NCBI RefSeq assembly: GCF_003688915.1
Contig: NZ_REFU01000001.1
Coordinates: forward strand, 3,472,001-3,536,000
Direction: 5' to 3'
Source: Rhodococcus sp. SBT000017
Lineage (GTDB): Bacteria; Actinomycetota; Actinomycetes; Mycobacteriales; Mycobacteriaceae
Length of the DNA stretch: 64,000 bases
Made by a program: the position numbers and the translations under genes. Each line of letters begins with the position of its first letter. Position 1 is the first letter of the stretch. A model generated the notes under the pieces. That model saw nothing but the letters and a program-made list of their open reading frames with translations. It searched no databases and had not been told where the DNA came from. Shown piece by piece: positions 8,198-17,483 of the stretch.

Positions 8198-9016
8198 TCA
8201 TTTCGGCGGAAACAAGTAGATTCCGTCGCCTCGCTGCGAGACCTTGTCGACATGAATCGGCGCAAGCAGGTCCCACATCTCGTCGTTGCAAATCTTCGCC
8301 GTTCGCCCGTTGCGGGGGAGAACTTTCACGGAAGCAGCGTAGGCAACCAGGTCCGCAAGCTGTATGAAATAGGACTGCTGCGAGTCTCTGGGTACAGAAT
8401 CCTCGACGATGTGGCGCGCATTGACGCGGTCGCCTACTGCGGACCATGTGATGCGTCGGAACCGGCGAACCAGCTTTCGCACCTCGTCGTTCTGACCGAT
8501 GTCGTGGACGATCACTATCGGAACGCCGCTCGAATCACTGCGCTTACGTAGTCGTTCCAGTAGATACGTCCACGACCTATCGAAGACGTCGAGATCACGC
8601 TTCTGTAAGAGGTCCTTGCGAATCGAGATTGCGAAGACTCCGGATGACACGGTGATCAGAGATTTCAGATGCCGCTGGTACAGGTCGCGCATTTGCCCAT
8701 CACCCAGGCCGAGATCGCGGTAGACCTTCTTCACCCCGACAATATGGTTCGCCTTCGCTTCCTGTCTCATCGGAATTCGGTACAGATCGCGCACAGCCCG
8801 TCGCATTTCGATGATGTGGTCCAGCCTTGTCGTCCAATCGTCAGCTGGAATCAAGACACATCCGAGCGTGAATGTCGTTGAACCGCCAGCGCCCATGCCG
8901 GTATCACCGGACTCGTCGATGTACGCGAACTCCAAACGCGGTCCGACAACCTGATCCGAAAGTGGCGTCAAGGCAGTCGAATCACGGTCGGACAAGCAGC
9001 AACGACCGGAGCCCAC
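8198..9016 (-). CDS. DUF3800 domain-containing protein
   Basis: The product (up to 272 residues) begins the DUF3800 domain at about residue 28 with LEFAYIDESGDTG and ends with the family's SQQSYFIQLADLVAYAASV (about residues 220-238). These acidic motifs suggest an RNase H-like nuclease fold, but activity is not established. DUF3800 genes are common in mobile elements and defence regions. GTG 9016 is the longest start; TTG 8935 at LEFAYIDES would match the usual family length better. Lower codon bias than neighbours and the flanking dnaB repeats suggest acquisition. Confidence 0.8.
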   Translation of the reverse strand: MGSGRCCLSDRDSTALTPLSDQVVGPRLEFAYIDESGDTGMGAGGSTTFTLGCVLIPADDWTTRLDHIIEMRRAVRDLYRIPMRQEAKANHIVGVKKVYRDLGLGDGQMRDLYQRHLKSLITVSSGVFAISIRKDLLQKRDLDVFDRSWTYLLERLRKRSDSSGVPIVIVHDIGQNDEVRKLVRRFRRITWSAVGDRVNARHIVEDSVPRDSQQSYFIQLADLVAYAASVKVLPRNGRTAKICNDEMWDLLAPIHVDKVSQRGDGIYLFPPK

Positions 9017-9049
9017 GCATGAACGCGCTCAGCCCACGGAAACATCAAC

Positions 9050-11224
9050 CTAGCCCCGCGCCATGTCCACGAATCTGGACAGGTGAAGCTGGTGCGCCAC
9101 AGTGATTGTCGCGGTCGGGCCGTTACGGTGCTTGCCGAGGATCAGGTCGGCCTCGCCGCCGCGGGGGTCGTCACGCTCGATTGCGTCGGGGCGGTGCAGC
9201 AGAATCACCATGTCGGCGTCCTGCTCCAGTGAGCCGGACTCACGGAGGTCCGAGACCATCGGCTTCTTGTCGGTTCGCTGCTCCGGACCACGGTTGAGCT
9301 GGCACACCGCGACCACCGGGCATTCGAGTTCCTTGGCCAACAGCTTGAGCTGACGGGAGAAGTCCGAGACCTCCTGCTGACGAGATTCGACCTTCTTGCC
9401 CGAGGACATCAGCTGAAGGTAGTCCACCACAATGAGTTTGAGTCCGTTGCGCTGCTTGAGGCGACGGGCCTTGGCGCGGATCTCCATCATCGTCAGGTTC
9501 GGAGAATCGTCGACGAACAACGGCGCTTCGCTGATCTCGCTCATACGCCGGGCCAGCTTGGTCCAGTCGTCGTCGGTCATCTTTCCCGAACGCATGTCGC
9601 CGAGCTTGATCTTCGCCTCGGCGGACAACAGTCGCATGACGATCTCGGTGCGACTCATTTCCAGAGAAAAAATGACACTGGGCATGCCGTGCTTGATCGA
9701 GCACGAACGCATGAAATCCATTGACAGCGTGGAGTTATGGGTAGGAATCATCGACTCGCTGGCGAGATACAGGTGCTCCGAGTTGTCGACCTCCACACAG
9801 CGAACTGGAACCGAATCGACCCGGCGAACGTCGACGATGAACCGCGAACCCGATCGCAAAGTGGATCCCGCAGCGCGACGTTCTTTGTGCAGCAACTGTT
9901 TACGCGCCACACCGAATACAACCTCGTCCGTCACGACCGACGAACCTGTCCACACGAGACCGAGCCCCACAACCAACTCGCTCAGGCCGCCGAACGGACC
10001 AACATCGATGGAGCCATCCGATGCAATCGAACCCGCAGTGTCGAGAATGCCAGCAAGCAGCTCTCGTCGTTGCCGCTCCGAGGCGCGCAGGTAGAGCTGC
10101 GGGACTGCATCGAACTCAGCCTCCACACGCGCTGCGATACCGGCGTCCGCTCCCGACAGTCCACCACCGAGCGCTACGCCCGCAACATAGGGCGGTACGG
10201 GGAGGTCGGCAGCCGGTAGCCGAATGGCCGCAGAGTTCCGAACAGAATGGTCGCCTGTCGCGAGAATGTGCTCGGTAGTGCATACAGCCGAGACACGCTC
10301 ACGCTCGGTCAACCACTGATGCTCTGCATCGGCCACAATGACTGTGCCGTCGGAGAATTCGACTTCGTAGCACGGCCGATCGAGCATGACGTCCGTGGCC
10401 GCCACGACCCTGGTCGGCATGCCATGGGCGTCGATGAGGTGATCTCCCACCGCCACCTCGCCCATAGTGGTCCAGCCGTCGGGCGTCGGAAGCGGCGTGT
10501 CGAGGGCGAGCGCCTTACCCACACCAGGTCTGGCCGCCACGATGATCATCTGACCAGGGTGAAGGCCGTTGGTGATTTCGTCGAGTTCGGCGAATCCTGT
10601 TGGTACACCCAGGGATATGCCGCCCCGGCTGGCGATGGAGTCGATTTCGTCCATCGTGGGCTGCAGCAGCTCCTCGAGGGGGAGGAAGTCCTCGGAGGTG
10701 CGGCGTTCGGTGACCTCGTACACCTCGGCCTGCGCGCGGTCGACCACCTCGGCGACGTCCTGACCGTCCGCTCCGGCGTAACCGAACTGCACGATGCGAG
10801 TACCGGCCTGCACGAGCCGGCGCAGAATCGACTTCTCCGCGACGATCTCGGCGTAGTACCCGGCATTGGCTGCCGTCGGCGTCGTCTGGGTGAGGGTGAT
10901 CAGGTACGGGGGGCCGCCGATGCGCTTGAGCTCACCGCGACGATCCAGCTCGGCCGAGACGGTCACCGGGTCGGCAGGCTCACCGCGGCTGTAGAGGTCG
11001 AGGATGGCGTCGTACACGTTCTGGTGGGCCGGTCGATAGAAGTCACCCGGCCGAAGCACCTCGAGCACGTCGGCGATGGCGTCCTTGCTCAGCAGCATGC
11101 CGCCCAGTACGGACTGCTCTGCGGCCATGTCCTGTGGGGGCTGGCGACCGAAATCCTCGCCGGGTCCCTCGCTGGACGAGGGGCCGGAGTAGTCGGACTG
11201 TCCTCGATCGTCCACAACTGCCAC
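9050..11224 (-). CDS. dnaB: Replicative DNA helicase DnaB with an intein in the Walker A motif
   Basis: The precursor is 724 residues; removal of the 260-residue intein leaves a 464-residue helicase, normal for actinobacterial DnaB. The N-domain (DMAAEQSVLGGMLLSKDAI) and RecA-like C-domain (VIFSLEMS, LIVVDYLQLM, SQLNRGPEQR-like, GEADLILGKHRNG) are intact. DnaB unwinds DNA at the fork as a hexamer. The intein splits Walker A as GVGK|STL. GTG 11224 is chosen because it gives MAVVDD, the start I recall for mycobacterial DnaB, and GGGGAGAGGA lies upstream; GTG 11260 and ATG 11248 are alternatives. The rpsF-rplI operon lies upstream, separated by the SulP-CA gene. Confidence 0.93.
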   Translation of the reverse strand: MAVVDDRGQSDYSGPSSSEGPGEDFGRQPPQDMAAEQSVLGGMLLSKDAIADVLEVLRPGDFYRPAHQNVYDAILDLYSRGEPADPVTVSAELDRRGELKRIGGPPYLITLTQTTPTAANAGYYAEIVAEKSILRRLVQAGTRIVQFGYAGADGQDVAEVVDRAQAEVYEVTERRTSEDFLPLEELLQPTMDEIDSIASRGGISLGVPTGFAELDEITNGLHPGQMIIVAARPGVGKALALDTPLPTPDGWTTMGEVAVGDHLIDAHGMPTRVVAATDVMLDRPCYEVEFSDGTVIVADAEHQWLTERERVSAVCTTEHILATGDHSVRNSAAIRLPAADLPVPPYVAGVALGGGLSGADAGIAARVEAEFDAVPQLYLRASERQRRELLAGILDTAGSIASDGSIDVGPFGGLSELVVGLGLVWTGSSVVTDEVVFGVARKQLLHKERRAAGSTLRSGSRFIVDVRRVDSVPVRCVEVDNSEHLYLASESMIPTHNSTLSMDFMRSCSIKHGMPSVIFSLEMSRTEIVMRLLSAEAKIKLGDMRSGKMTDDDWTKLARRMSEISEAPLFVDDSPNLTMMEIRAKARRLKQRNGLKLIVVDYLQLMSSGKKVESRQQEVSDFSRQLKLLAKELECPVVAVCQLNRGPEQRTDKKPMVSDLRESGSLEQDADMVILLHRPDAIERDDPRGGEADLILGKHRNGPTATITVAHQLHLSRFVDMARG
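9734..10513 (-). other. Class 3 (WCT) intein inside DnaB, homing endonuclease degenerate
   Basis: The 260-residue insert starts with Ala instead of Cys/Ser (ALALDTPLPTPDG) and ends THN before extein Ser. It has the full class 3 triad: Trp at intein residue 67 in DAEHQWLT (block B), Cys 239 in VRCVEVDN (block F) and Thr 258 in the C-terminal PTHN (block G). Class 3 inteins, defined on a mycobacteriophage DnaB intein, start splicing from the block F Cys. Both DOD-endonuclease helices remain but lack catalytic acids: YVAGVALGGG (D to G) and LLAGILDTAG (D to A). Splicing is probably active and homing lost. Confidence 0.92.
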
Positions 11225-11691
11225 GCGAACCGGCCGTCCTCTCCCCATTGTCGTCGGCACCGTCGAATATCACCCGGCGGTGCTGTGTAGCAAGTTCTAC
11301 CCCCGGGCACCGACAAGCTTTTTCGGCACCGGATTCGCACTGTCCCGTCGCCGCTGCACGGCATCGAGAGAGACGCTGCACGGACGTTAAGCGCTATCGG
11401 CAGGAGTCACAACATGGCCTGGGGACGAATCTGTGCATGAAATGTGGATGGTGTTGAACAACCGTGTTGACCGTCTGGGGATAACCTGGGTATAACTTTC
11501 CGAGTTTCGGCCTTTTCACCAGGTCAGAGGGTGTACATAAAGTTTTCTTCCTGTGCATCGATTCTGGATCGGCGTGTCGGCCGAATTGACAGCTCGGGCG
11601 TGTTGAGTAAATACCAGGTGAACCCGAGGGTGAACTAGGTCACAACGGCTGGGATGACTCACAGAAACAGACCAGGTTCCCGTTTAAGCGC
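11225..11691. other. Intergenic region upstream of dnaB
   Basis: No gene is visible in these 467 bp. The part 11400-11600 is AT-richer than its surroundings and must hold the dnaB promoter. Short repeats occur (GGTGAAC twice near 11620-11635; GTTGAACAAC near 11452). I could not fix a -10/-35 pair, and no convincing DnaA box cluster was seen. Confidence 0.5.
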
Positions 11692-11727
11692 GAGGGGCCC
11701 GATTCCAGGCTTGGAATCGGACCCCTC
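11692..11727 (-). terminator. Terminator hairpin after the SulP-carbonic anhydrase gene
   Basis: A 16-bp inverted repeat (GAGGGGCCCGATTCCA at 11692-11707 against 11712-11727, one mismatch) lies 19 nt beyond the minus-strand stop at 11746. It may act bidirectionally but dnaB transcription leads away from it. Confidence 0.8.
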
Positions 11728-11745
11728 GACACTGCCGACGAAAGC

Positions 11746-14024
11746 TCAGCCGCCGATCTCCTGCGGGCACTTCGCCGGGTCCAGCACAGTGACCTCCCTG
11801 GTGCCGATCTGAAGCACTCGTGCCGTGGGAATGTCGAAGAACAGTCCGGTGATTCGCAGCCGTCCCTCGGCGTTGGCTCGGCCTACGACGCGGTGACGAG
11901 TGAGCGTCTGCAACTGCACCGCCACGTTCACCATCGCGAGTTGATCCGCCTCACCGAAGCCGAGCTCCGCCGCCTGACGACCCACCACATGCCCGCTGCG
12001 GTACGCGTCGAGGCTTGCCATCCCGTACCCCAACCACTCCGCGACAGACGCGTCCGCGGCGTTCTCCGGCCCGCTCAGGACCGCCTTCATGGCACCGCAG
12101 CCAGAGTGTCCGCACACCACCACCGAGGAGGTGCCCAACTGATCGACTCCGAACGCGAGCGCCGCCTCCACCGAACAATCCTGCCCCTGAGCGGGAACGA
12201 GGTTGCCCATGTTTCGGACGGTGAACAGATCTCCTGGACCGCTGCTGGTGATCGTGTTCGGCATGACCCGCGAATCCACACAGCACAGAAAGAGTGTGTC
12301 CGGATCCTGGTTGTCGGTCAGGCCCTCGAGGTGCGGACGAATGTTGGGGGCGTGCGTGCGGTGATACTCGGCAACACCGCTCAGCACCGCTCGCAGGGCG
12401 ACAGGCGAATCCTCCTGCGCAACATCGTTCTTGAGCTGCCACGCCCGCCACGGTGCCAACGAGCTGCGTACCGTCGCGGATCCGCGCTTCGGCGGACCCT
12501 CGGCAGCAGCCGCCATCGAGGCGGTGCCCACCTCTTCGACCTTCACTGTGCCGCCGCCGAGTTCGTGCTGACGCATCCACTCGTTCAGGGCGTCGTGCAC
12601 GGCGTGATCGAGGAAGTCCACGCCCAGATGCACGGTGACGGCGGTGCCTGCGGGGACGGTGGACAGCACGTGCGTCAATCGAGGGAGCGCAAGGAAGCTC
12701 AGCGAACCCTCGGTGGTGACGCGCCAGGTGCCGTCGACCGCTTCCTCGGCCCTGACCTTGGCCCACACCACTCGACGCAACACGAGGATGATCGACAGTG
12801 CCAAACCGATCAACACACCCTCGAGCAGGTTCAGCACCACCACTCCGACGACCGTGACCGCGTAGACCGCGATGTCTCCGGTCTTGTTGGCAATCTTGAT
12901 GTCCGCCAGCTTGATCAGCTGTACACCGATCATCACCAGCAGCCCGGCCAGAGCGGCGAACGGAACCAGTTCGACGATCGAGATGAACAGCACCGAGAAG
13001 ATCAGAATCCACACGCCGTGCAGAATCGCCGATGCACGAGACTTTGCCCCGACCTGACATTGGTGGCACTGCGCACGATCACGCCGGTGATCGGCAGACC
13101 GCCGATGGCACCGGAGGCCATGTTGCCTGCACCCTGAGCCATCAATTCACGGTCGAAGTTGGTGCGCTCACCGCTGTGCATCTTGTCGACGGCCACCGCG
13201 GAAAGCAGACTCTCGACACTCGCGATCAACGCGATCGTGATGACGCCGGTCGCGAAGGCACTCCACTGGCCGTCGGGCATGACGGGCAGGCTCAGGGACT
13301 CGATCAGGTTGCCGGGCAATTCGATTCGCTCGACATCGAGGGAGAAGAAGATCGAGACCGCGGTGGCGGTGACCACTGCGACCAGAGCAGCCGGCACCTT
13401 GGTGACCTTGGCCAGCACGCCGGACAACTCACCCAACCGTGGCCAGGCGAACATCAGCACGACCACGATTCCGCCGACGACGATCGACGGCCACTGGCCG
13501 TTCGCGACGGACGTGGGGATGGCCAGGACGTTCTGAACCGCGGAACTTTCGGACTCACCGCCGAGGAGAACGTGAATCTGTTGCAGCGCAATGGTGATAC
13601 CGATTCCGGCGAGCATCGCATGCACCACGACGGGTGAGATGGCCAGCGCGCTGCGCGCAATCCGGCTCATTCCCAGCAGAACCTGCACGGCACCCGCCAG
13701 GACCGTGATGGCGCAGGTTACGCCCCAACCGAATTGATTGACCAACTCGGCGACCACGACGGTCAGGCCTGCAGCCGGGCCGCTGACCTGCAGCGGTGAG
13801 CCGCCGAGGATCCCGGCGAGGATTCCGCCGACCACCGCGGCGATGAGACCGGCCATGATCGGCGCACCCGACGCGACGGCGATACCGATCGAAAGTGGCA
13901 CTGCAACAAGAAAAACGACCAACGAGGCCGGTACGTCGTATTTCAGGATCGACCCGACGCGAGACTGCGGCTCGGGTCGGGCCTCGGGACTGGGGTCGGA
14001 ATCAGGTTCCACGGTCGTGGTCAC
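11746..14024 (-). pseudogene. SulP anion transporter-beta-carbonic anhydrase fusion, frameshifted
   Basis: The N-terminal part (13002-14024) has the SulP membrane core: YDVPASLVVFLVAVPLSIGIA, QVSGPAAGLTVVVAELV and GGLPITGVIVRSATNV. It then loses frame. The next frame (to 11746) resumes exactly with GAKSRASAILHGVW, the last SulP helices, an STAS-like stretch and a complete beta-carbonic anhydrase (Zn ligands in CVDSR and GHSGCGA). Insertion of one base near 13054-13058 (AATGT-CAGG on the coding strand) restores about 760 residues, the size of bifunctional bicarbonate/sulfate SulP-CA proteins. Either the gene is broken or one base is missing from the sequence. The carbonic anhydrase half could still be made from an internal start. 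Confidence 0.85.
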
Positions 14025-14196
14025 GGCAGCGTTCCTCCGGGCGTCTAGGCGTCAGGTCGGGTGGATGAAGTTGGTGATGATGTTCGATGTCGCCCCGCCC
14101 AAAGAATACGCAAAGCTTTGCTCACGAACGTCCGAGGAGAGATGCTTCACAAATCGGAACCCATTGCGACAGTTGATCTTTGTGATAAGACACGAA

Positions 14197-14228
14197 AAAG
14201 CCCCACGAACCGAGGTTCGTGAGGCTTT
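14197..14228 (-). terminator. Terminator of the rpsF-ssb-rpsR-rplI operon
   Basis: AAAGCCTCACGAAC and GTTCGTGGGGCTTT (coding strand) form a stem with a 4-nt loop and one mismatch, followed by a T run (TTTTT) on the minus strand. It lies 30 nt past the rplI stop. Confidence 0.88.
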
Positions 14229-14257
14229 GTTCGACCGAAACGGGCCGAAAGCTGAAA

Positions 14258-14713
14258 TCAGCTTCCGACGACCTCCAGCTTGAACTTGGCGGTCACGTCG
14301 GGGTGCAGGTTCACGACGATGTCGTGCTTGCCCGTGCTCTTGACGTGAGCCTTCGGCAGATCGATGCTGCGCTTGTCGACGACCGGGCCACCGGCAGCCT
14401 TGAGAGCAGAAGCGACGTCCGACGCGGTGACCGAGCCGAACAGCTTGCCCGAGTCGCCCGCGGTCTTCACGGACAGCGTGACGGCCTCGAGGCCTTCGAT
14501 GGCCTGCTTGAGCTCGTTGGCGTGCTCGAGGCCGCGGACGGCACGAGCTTCCTGAGCGCGGCGGATGCCGTCGACCTGCTTCTGAGCTCCACGGGTGGCC
14601 TGGATGGCCAATCCGCGGGGCAGCAGGAAGTTACGGCCGTAGCCGTCCTTGACCTCTACGGTGTCGCCAGGCGCACCGAGGTTGTCCACATCAGCGGTGA
14701 GGATCAGTTTCAT
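14258..14713 (-). CDS. rplI: 50S ribosomal protein L9
   Basis: The 151-residue protein starts [36 protein letters not shown], the universal L9 N-terminal domain that binds 23S rRNA, followed by the long connecting helix and the C-terminal domain. Length is normal. It is last in the operon rpsF-ssb-rpsR-rplI and is followed by a strong terminator. A GAAAGGGG site precedes the ATG. Confidence 0.97.
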   Translation of the reverse strand: MKLILTADVDNLGAPGDTVEVKDGYGRNFLLPRGLAIQATRGAQKQVDGIRRAQEARAVRGLEHANELKQAIEGLEAVTLSVKTAGDSGKLFGSVTASDVASALKAAGGPVVDKRSIDLPKAHVKSTGKHDIVVNLHPDVTAKFKLEVVGS

Positions 14714-14728
14714 ACCAATCGCCCCTTT

Positions 14729-14971
14729 CTATCGAGCCGTCGCGGCGTAAGGCAGCAGTGCTACCTCACGCGAGTTCTTCACGGCAACGGCCACGTCACG
14801 CTGATGCTGGACGCAGTTGCCGGTGACACGGCGAGCACGGATCTTTCCGCGATCGCTGACGTACTTACGCAGCAACGTCGTGTCCTTGTAATCGATCGAC
14901 GTGTTCTTTTCCTTGCAGAAGGAACACGCTTTCTTCTTGAGCACCTTGTCGCGCAATGGCGGTTTGGGCAT
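14729..14971 (-). CDS. rpsR: 30S ribosomal protein S18, zinc-ribbon (C+) form
   Basis: The 80-residue protein has the S18 core [19 protein letters not shown]...[14 protein letters not shown]. The CSFC pair near residue 16 and the later Cys in TGNC mark the zinc-binding version; actinobacteria often have a second cysteine-free copy elsewhere under Zur control. Located in the normal place between ssb and rplI, 15 nt from rplI. GGAGAAAG precedes the ATG. Confidence 0.97.
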   Translation of the reverse strand: MPKPPLRDKVLKKKACSFCKEKNTSIDYKDTTLLRKYVSDRGKIRARRVTGNCVQHQRDVAVAVKNSREVALLPYAATAR

Positions 14972-15013
14972 GGGTCTTTCTCCGTTACATCTGGTTGTTC
15001 TCGATCGAAGGAT

Positions 15014-15565
15014 CTAGAACGGTGGCTCTTCGTCTCCGCCACGTCCGCCGAAGGAGCCCGACGCCGCCGGGGCACTGCCCCAGGGATCGTCTCCACCGGA
15101 ACCGGAGTTGGACGAGGAGTTCGAGCGGCCGCCGCTCGATCCGCCGGAGGAACCGGAGCCGGAGCCGGAGTTGAAGCCGCCTCCCCCGCCACCTCCACCG
15201 CGATTGGCCTTGTTGACCTTTGCGGTGGCGTAGCGGAGTGAAGGTCCGATCTCGTCTACTTCGAGCTCGACGACTGTCCGCTTCTCACCTTCACGCGTCT
15301 CGTACGAGCGCTGCCGCAGCCGTCCGCTCACGATCACTCGCGAGCCTCGGGTCAAGCTCTCGGCAACGTTCTCCGCTGCCTCGCGCCAGATGTTGCAGCG
15401 CATGAAGAGCGCGTCGCCGTCTTTCCACTCGTTCGTCTGACGATCGAATGTGCGCGGGGTGGATGCAACCGTGAAGTTGGCAACCGCCGCACCGGCGGGG
15501 GTGAATCGAAGTTCTGGATCAGCCGTCAAGTTTCCGATGACGGTGATGACGGTCTCGCCTGCCAT
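15014..15565 (-). CDS. ssb: Single-stranded DNA-binding protein
   Basis: The 183-residue protein has an OB fold (residues 1-115; [51 protein letters not shown]), a Gly/Ser-rich disordered linker (about 122-170) and an acidic tip ending DEEPPF for binding repair and replication partners. ATG 15565 has AGAGGA 4 nt upstream; the longer upstream reading has no support. It is the chromosomal SSB paired with rpsF and rpsR. Confidence 0.96.
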   Translation of the reverse strand: MAGETVITVIGNLTADPELRFTPAGAAVANFTVASTPRTFDRQTNEWKDGDALFMRCNIWREAAENVAESLTRGSRVIVSGRLRQRSYETREGEKRTVVELEVDEIGPSLRYATAKVNKANRGGGGGGGGFNSGSGSGSSGGSSGGRSNSSSNSGSGGDDPWGSAPAASGSFGGRGGDEEPPF

Positions 15566-15622
15566 GGTTCCTCTTTCAGTAGTAAGCGTTGTAGATGCCA
15601 GCCTAGAGGCGGGCAACGACAA

Positions 15623-15910
15623 TTACTTGCCCTGTCGCAGGACCTTCGTGCGCAGAACGGACTCGTTGAGTCCGAGCTGACGATCCAGCTCGCTGACGGT
15701 GGCAGGCTCGGCGTTGAGGTTCACAACGGCGTAGATGCCCTCGGCATGCTTGAGGATTTCGTAGGCCAGACGACGCTTGCCCCACACATCGACCTTGTCG
15801 ACGGTGCCGCCATCCTTGCGAACGACGTTGAGGAACGTATCGAGCGACGGAGCGACAGTGCGCTCGTCCAGATTGGGGTCGAGAATGACCATCAATTCGT
15901 AATGACGCAT
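15623..15910 (-). CDS. rpsF: 30S ribosomal protein S6
   Basis: The 95-residue protein begins [19 protein letters not shown] and has the family's [26 protein letters not shown]6 pairs with S18 on the 30S platform, and both genes are in this operon. AGGAGG lies upstream of ATG 15910. The 160 bp before it carry the operon promoter. In M. tuberculosis the gene before rpsF belongs to the Rv0051/Rv0052 group; here an unrelated block is inserted. Confidence 0.97.
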   Translation of the reverse strand: MRHYELMVILDPNLDERTVAPSLDTFLNVVRKDGGTVDKVDVWGKRRLAYEILKHAEGIYAVVNLNAEPATVSELDRQLGLNESVLRTKVLRQGK

Positions 15911-16071
15911 AAGACCTCATCACCTCCTGTGGACTAGTGAAAACGGCCACGGACTATCCGTGGCAGGAGGGTCGTTGCGTCAGCAACCCCTCGAAGATAC
16001 ACGACAGGGCCCTGACCTGCTAATTCGCGTCGGGCGCACGGTCCGGCGTTCGCGCGTCATAGTCTTGCACC

Positions 16072-17454
16072 ATGCGATCCGGGGTCCGCGCCAATCCGAT
16101 GACGGTCGTCGTGGTCGTCGCGATGGCTGCGGTGGGATTGATTCTGGGATATCTCAACAAGGCCCGATGCGCGGTCGCGCCGTTCGACGCGTCCGGTCGC
16201 AGCACGGTGTTCGACGCCATCAAGGATTCCTCGGTCTGCTACTCCGACATCCAATTCCTGTGGCTCGGCCGAGACATCGACAATCACATCTTTCCCTACA
16301 TCCACGGAGCCATCACCAGCGACGGGATCCTCACCGGCGGGACGGTGGAGTACCCCGTCCTCAGTGGGTTGCTGATGTGGCTCGGAGCCATTCCAGCCCA
16401 CACCGATGCACAGTTCCTGTTGACCTCGGCGTTGATTCTCGCGCCGTTCGGTCTGCTCACCGCCTGGATGCTCGGCCGCATGGCCGGCTGGTCCGCCTTG
16501 CTGTGGTCGATCGGCCCGCCACTGGTGATGTACGCCTTCCACAACTGGGAGCTACCCGTCGTGGCCGCCGCCGTCGGCGCGATCTTCGTCATGACGCTGC
16601 CGATGCCGCTGCGGCGCAAAGCGATTCTCGCGTCGGTGCTGCTGGCCGTCGGCTTCTGCCTCAAGCTCTATCCGGGAGCATTCGTGTTGCCCCTGATCGC
16701 GTACGTGGTCACCGGCGGCATCGACGGGCGCGAGTCCGCAGACACCATCCGAGGTCGCTGGGACATCCGCGGCGGCCTGATGGTTGCCGGCGCGGCGATC
16801 GGCACGGTCGTCGCTGTGAACCTGCCGTTCGCAGTGCTCGGCTACGAGGGGTGGCGTGCATCCTTCACGTTCCAGTCGCTGCGGCAGGCAGACCTGACGA
16901 CCAACTCCATCTGGTACTGGGGACTGCGCCACTTCTACATCGGCGACCAGATGACTCCCGATGCCTACGCGGAGGCCGAGGCGTCCTTCCAGGATGTGGT
17001 CGACGTCGCGTCGCCGCTGCTGGTGTTCGCCGCGTTCGCTCTCGCGCTGTGGCTCGGCTGGCGTCGCGCAAAGGTGCTCGGAACGTACCCGTGGGTCGCG
17101 GTGAGCGGATCGATGCTGTGCGGATTCATGCTGCTGCACAAGGTGCACTCGCCGCAGTACACGCTGTGGCTGCTGCCCTTCCTGGTGCTGCTTCGGGTCC
17201 CGTGGGGACTCGTCGCCGCATACCTGGTCGTCGATCTGTCGATGGGAATCGGCGTCTTCAAGTACTTCGCCGCGTTGGCCTCGGGTGCCGACGCCAACGA
17301 CGAGGAGTTCTTCGTTCTCGTCGGGGTGTGGGGACGAGCTCTGCTGCTGGTCGTGCTGTTCGTGTTGTTCGTCAGGTCCGAGGCGCGAGTGCCGGCCCGA
17401 CGCGCATCTGCGTCGAACCCCGAGAAGCCGAGAACCCTGGTACAAAACAGGTAA
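16072..17454 (+). CDS. Polytopic GT87-like (DUF2029) mannosyltransferase-type membrane protein
   Basis: The 460-residue protein has about ten membrane helices and the GT87/DUF2029 hallmarks: DIQFLWLGRDIDNHIFPYIHG...VEYPVLSGLLMWLGA after TM1, KLYPGAFVLPLIAYV, and the late HKVHSPQYTLWLLPFLVLL. GT-C enzymes of this kind transfer mannose from polyprenyl phosphate to lipomannan-type glycolipids in the periplasm. It closely resembles in layout the gene at 30670-32223, so the two are probably paralogues at both edges of the inserted block. ATG 16072 is used; the substrate is unknown. Confidence 0.82.
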   Translation: MRSGVRANPMTVVVVVAMAAVGLILGYLNKARCAVAPFDASGRSTVFDAIKDSSVCYSDIQFLWLGRDIDNHIFPYIHGAITSDGILTGGTVEYPVLSGLLMWLGAIPAHTDAQFLLTSALILAPFGLLTAWMLGRMAGWSALLWSIGPPLVMYAFHNWELPVVAAAVGAIFVMTLPMPLRRKAILASVLLAVGFCLKLYPGAFVLPLIAYVVTGGIDGRESADTIRGRWDIRGGLMVAGAAIGTVVAVNLPFAVLGYEGWRASFTFQSLRQADLTTNSIWYWGLRHFYIGDQMTPDAYAEAEASFQDVVDVASPLLVFAAFALALWLGWRRAKVLGTYPWVAVSGSMLCGFMLLHKVHSPQYTLWLLPFLVLLRVPWGLVAAYLVVDLSMGIGVFKYFAALASGADANDEEFFVLVGVWGRALLLVVLFVLFVRSEARVPARRASASNPEKPRTLVQNR

Positions 17455-17483
17455 CACGGTACGCAACGGGTGGGGGCGGGGAT

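Noticed and set aside
11400..11600. AT-richer region upstream of dnaB as a replication origin
   Set aside because: No cluster of TTGTCCACA-type DnaA boxes and no dnaA/dnaN nearby; it is only the dnaB promoter region.
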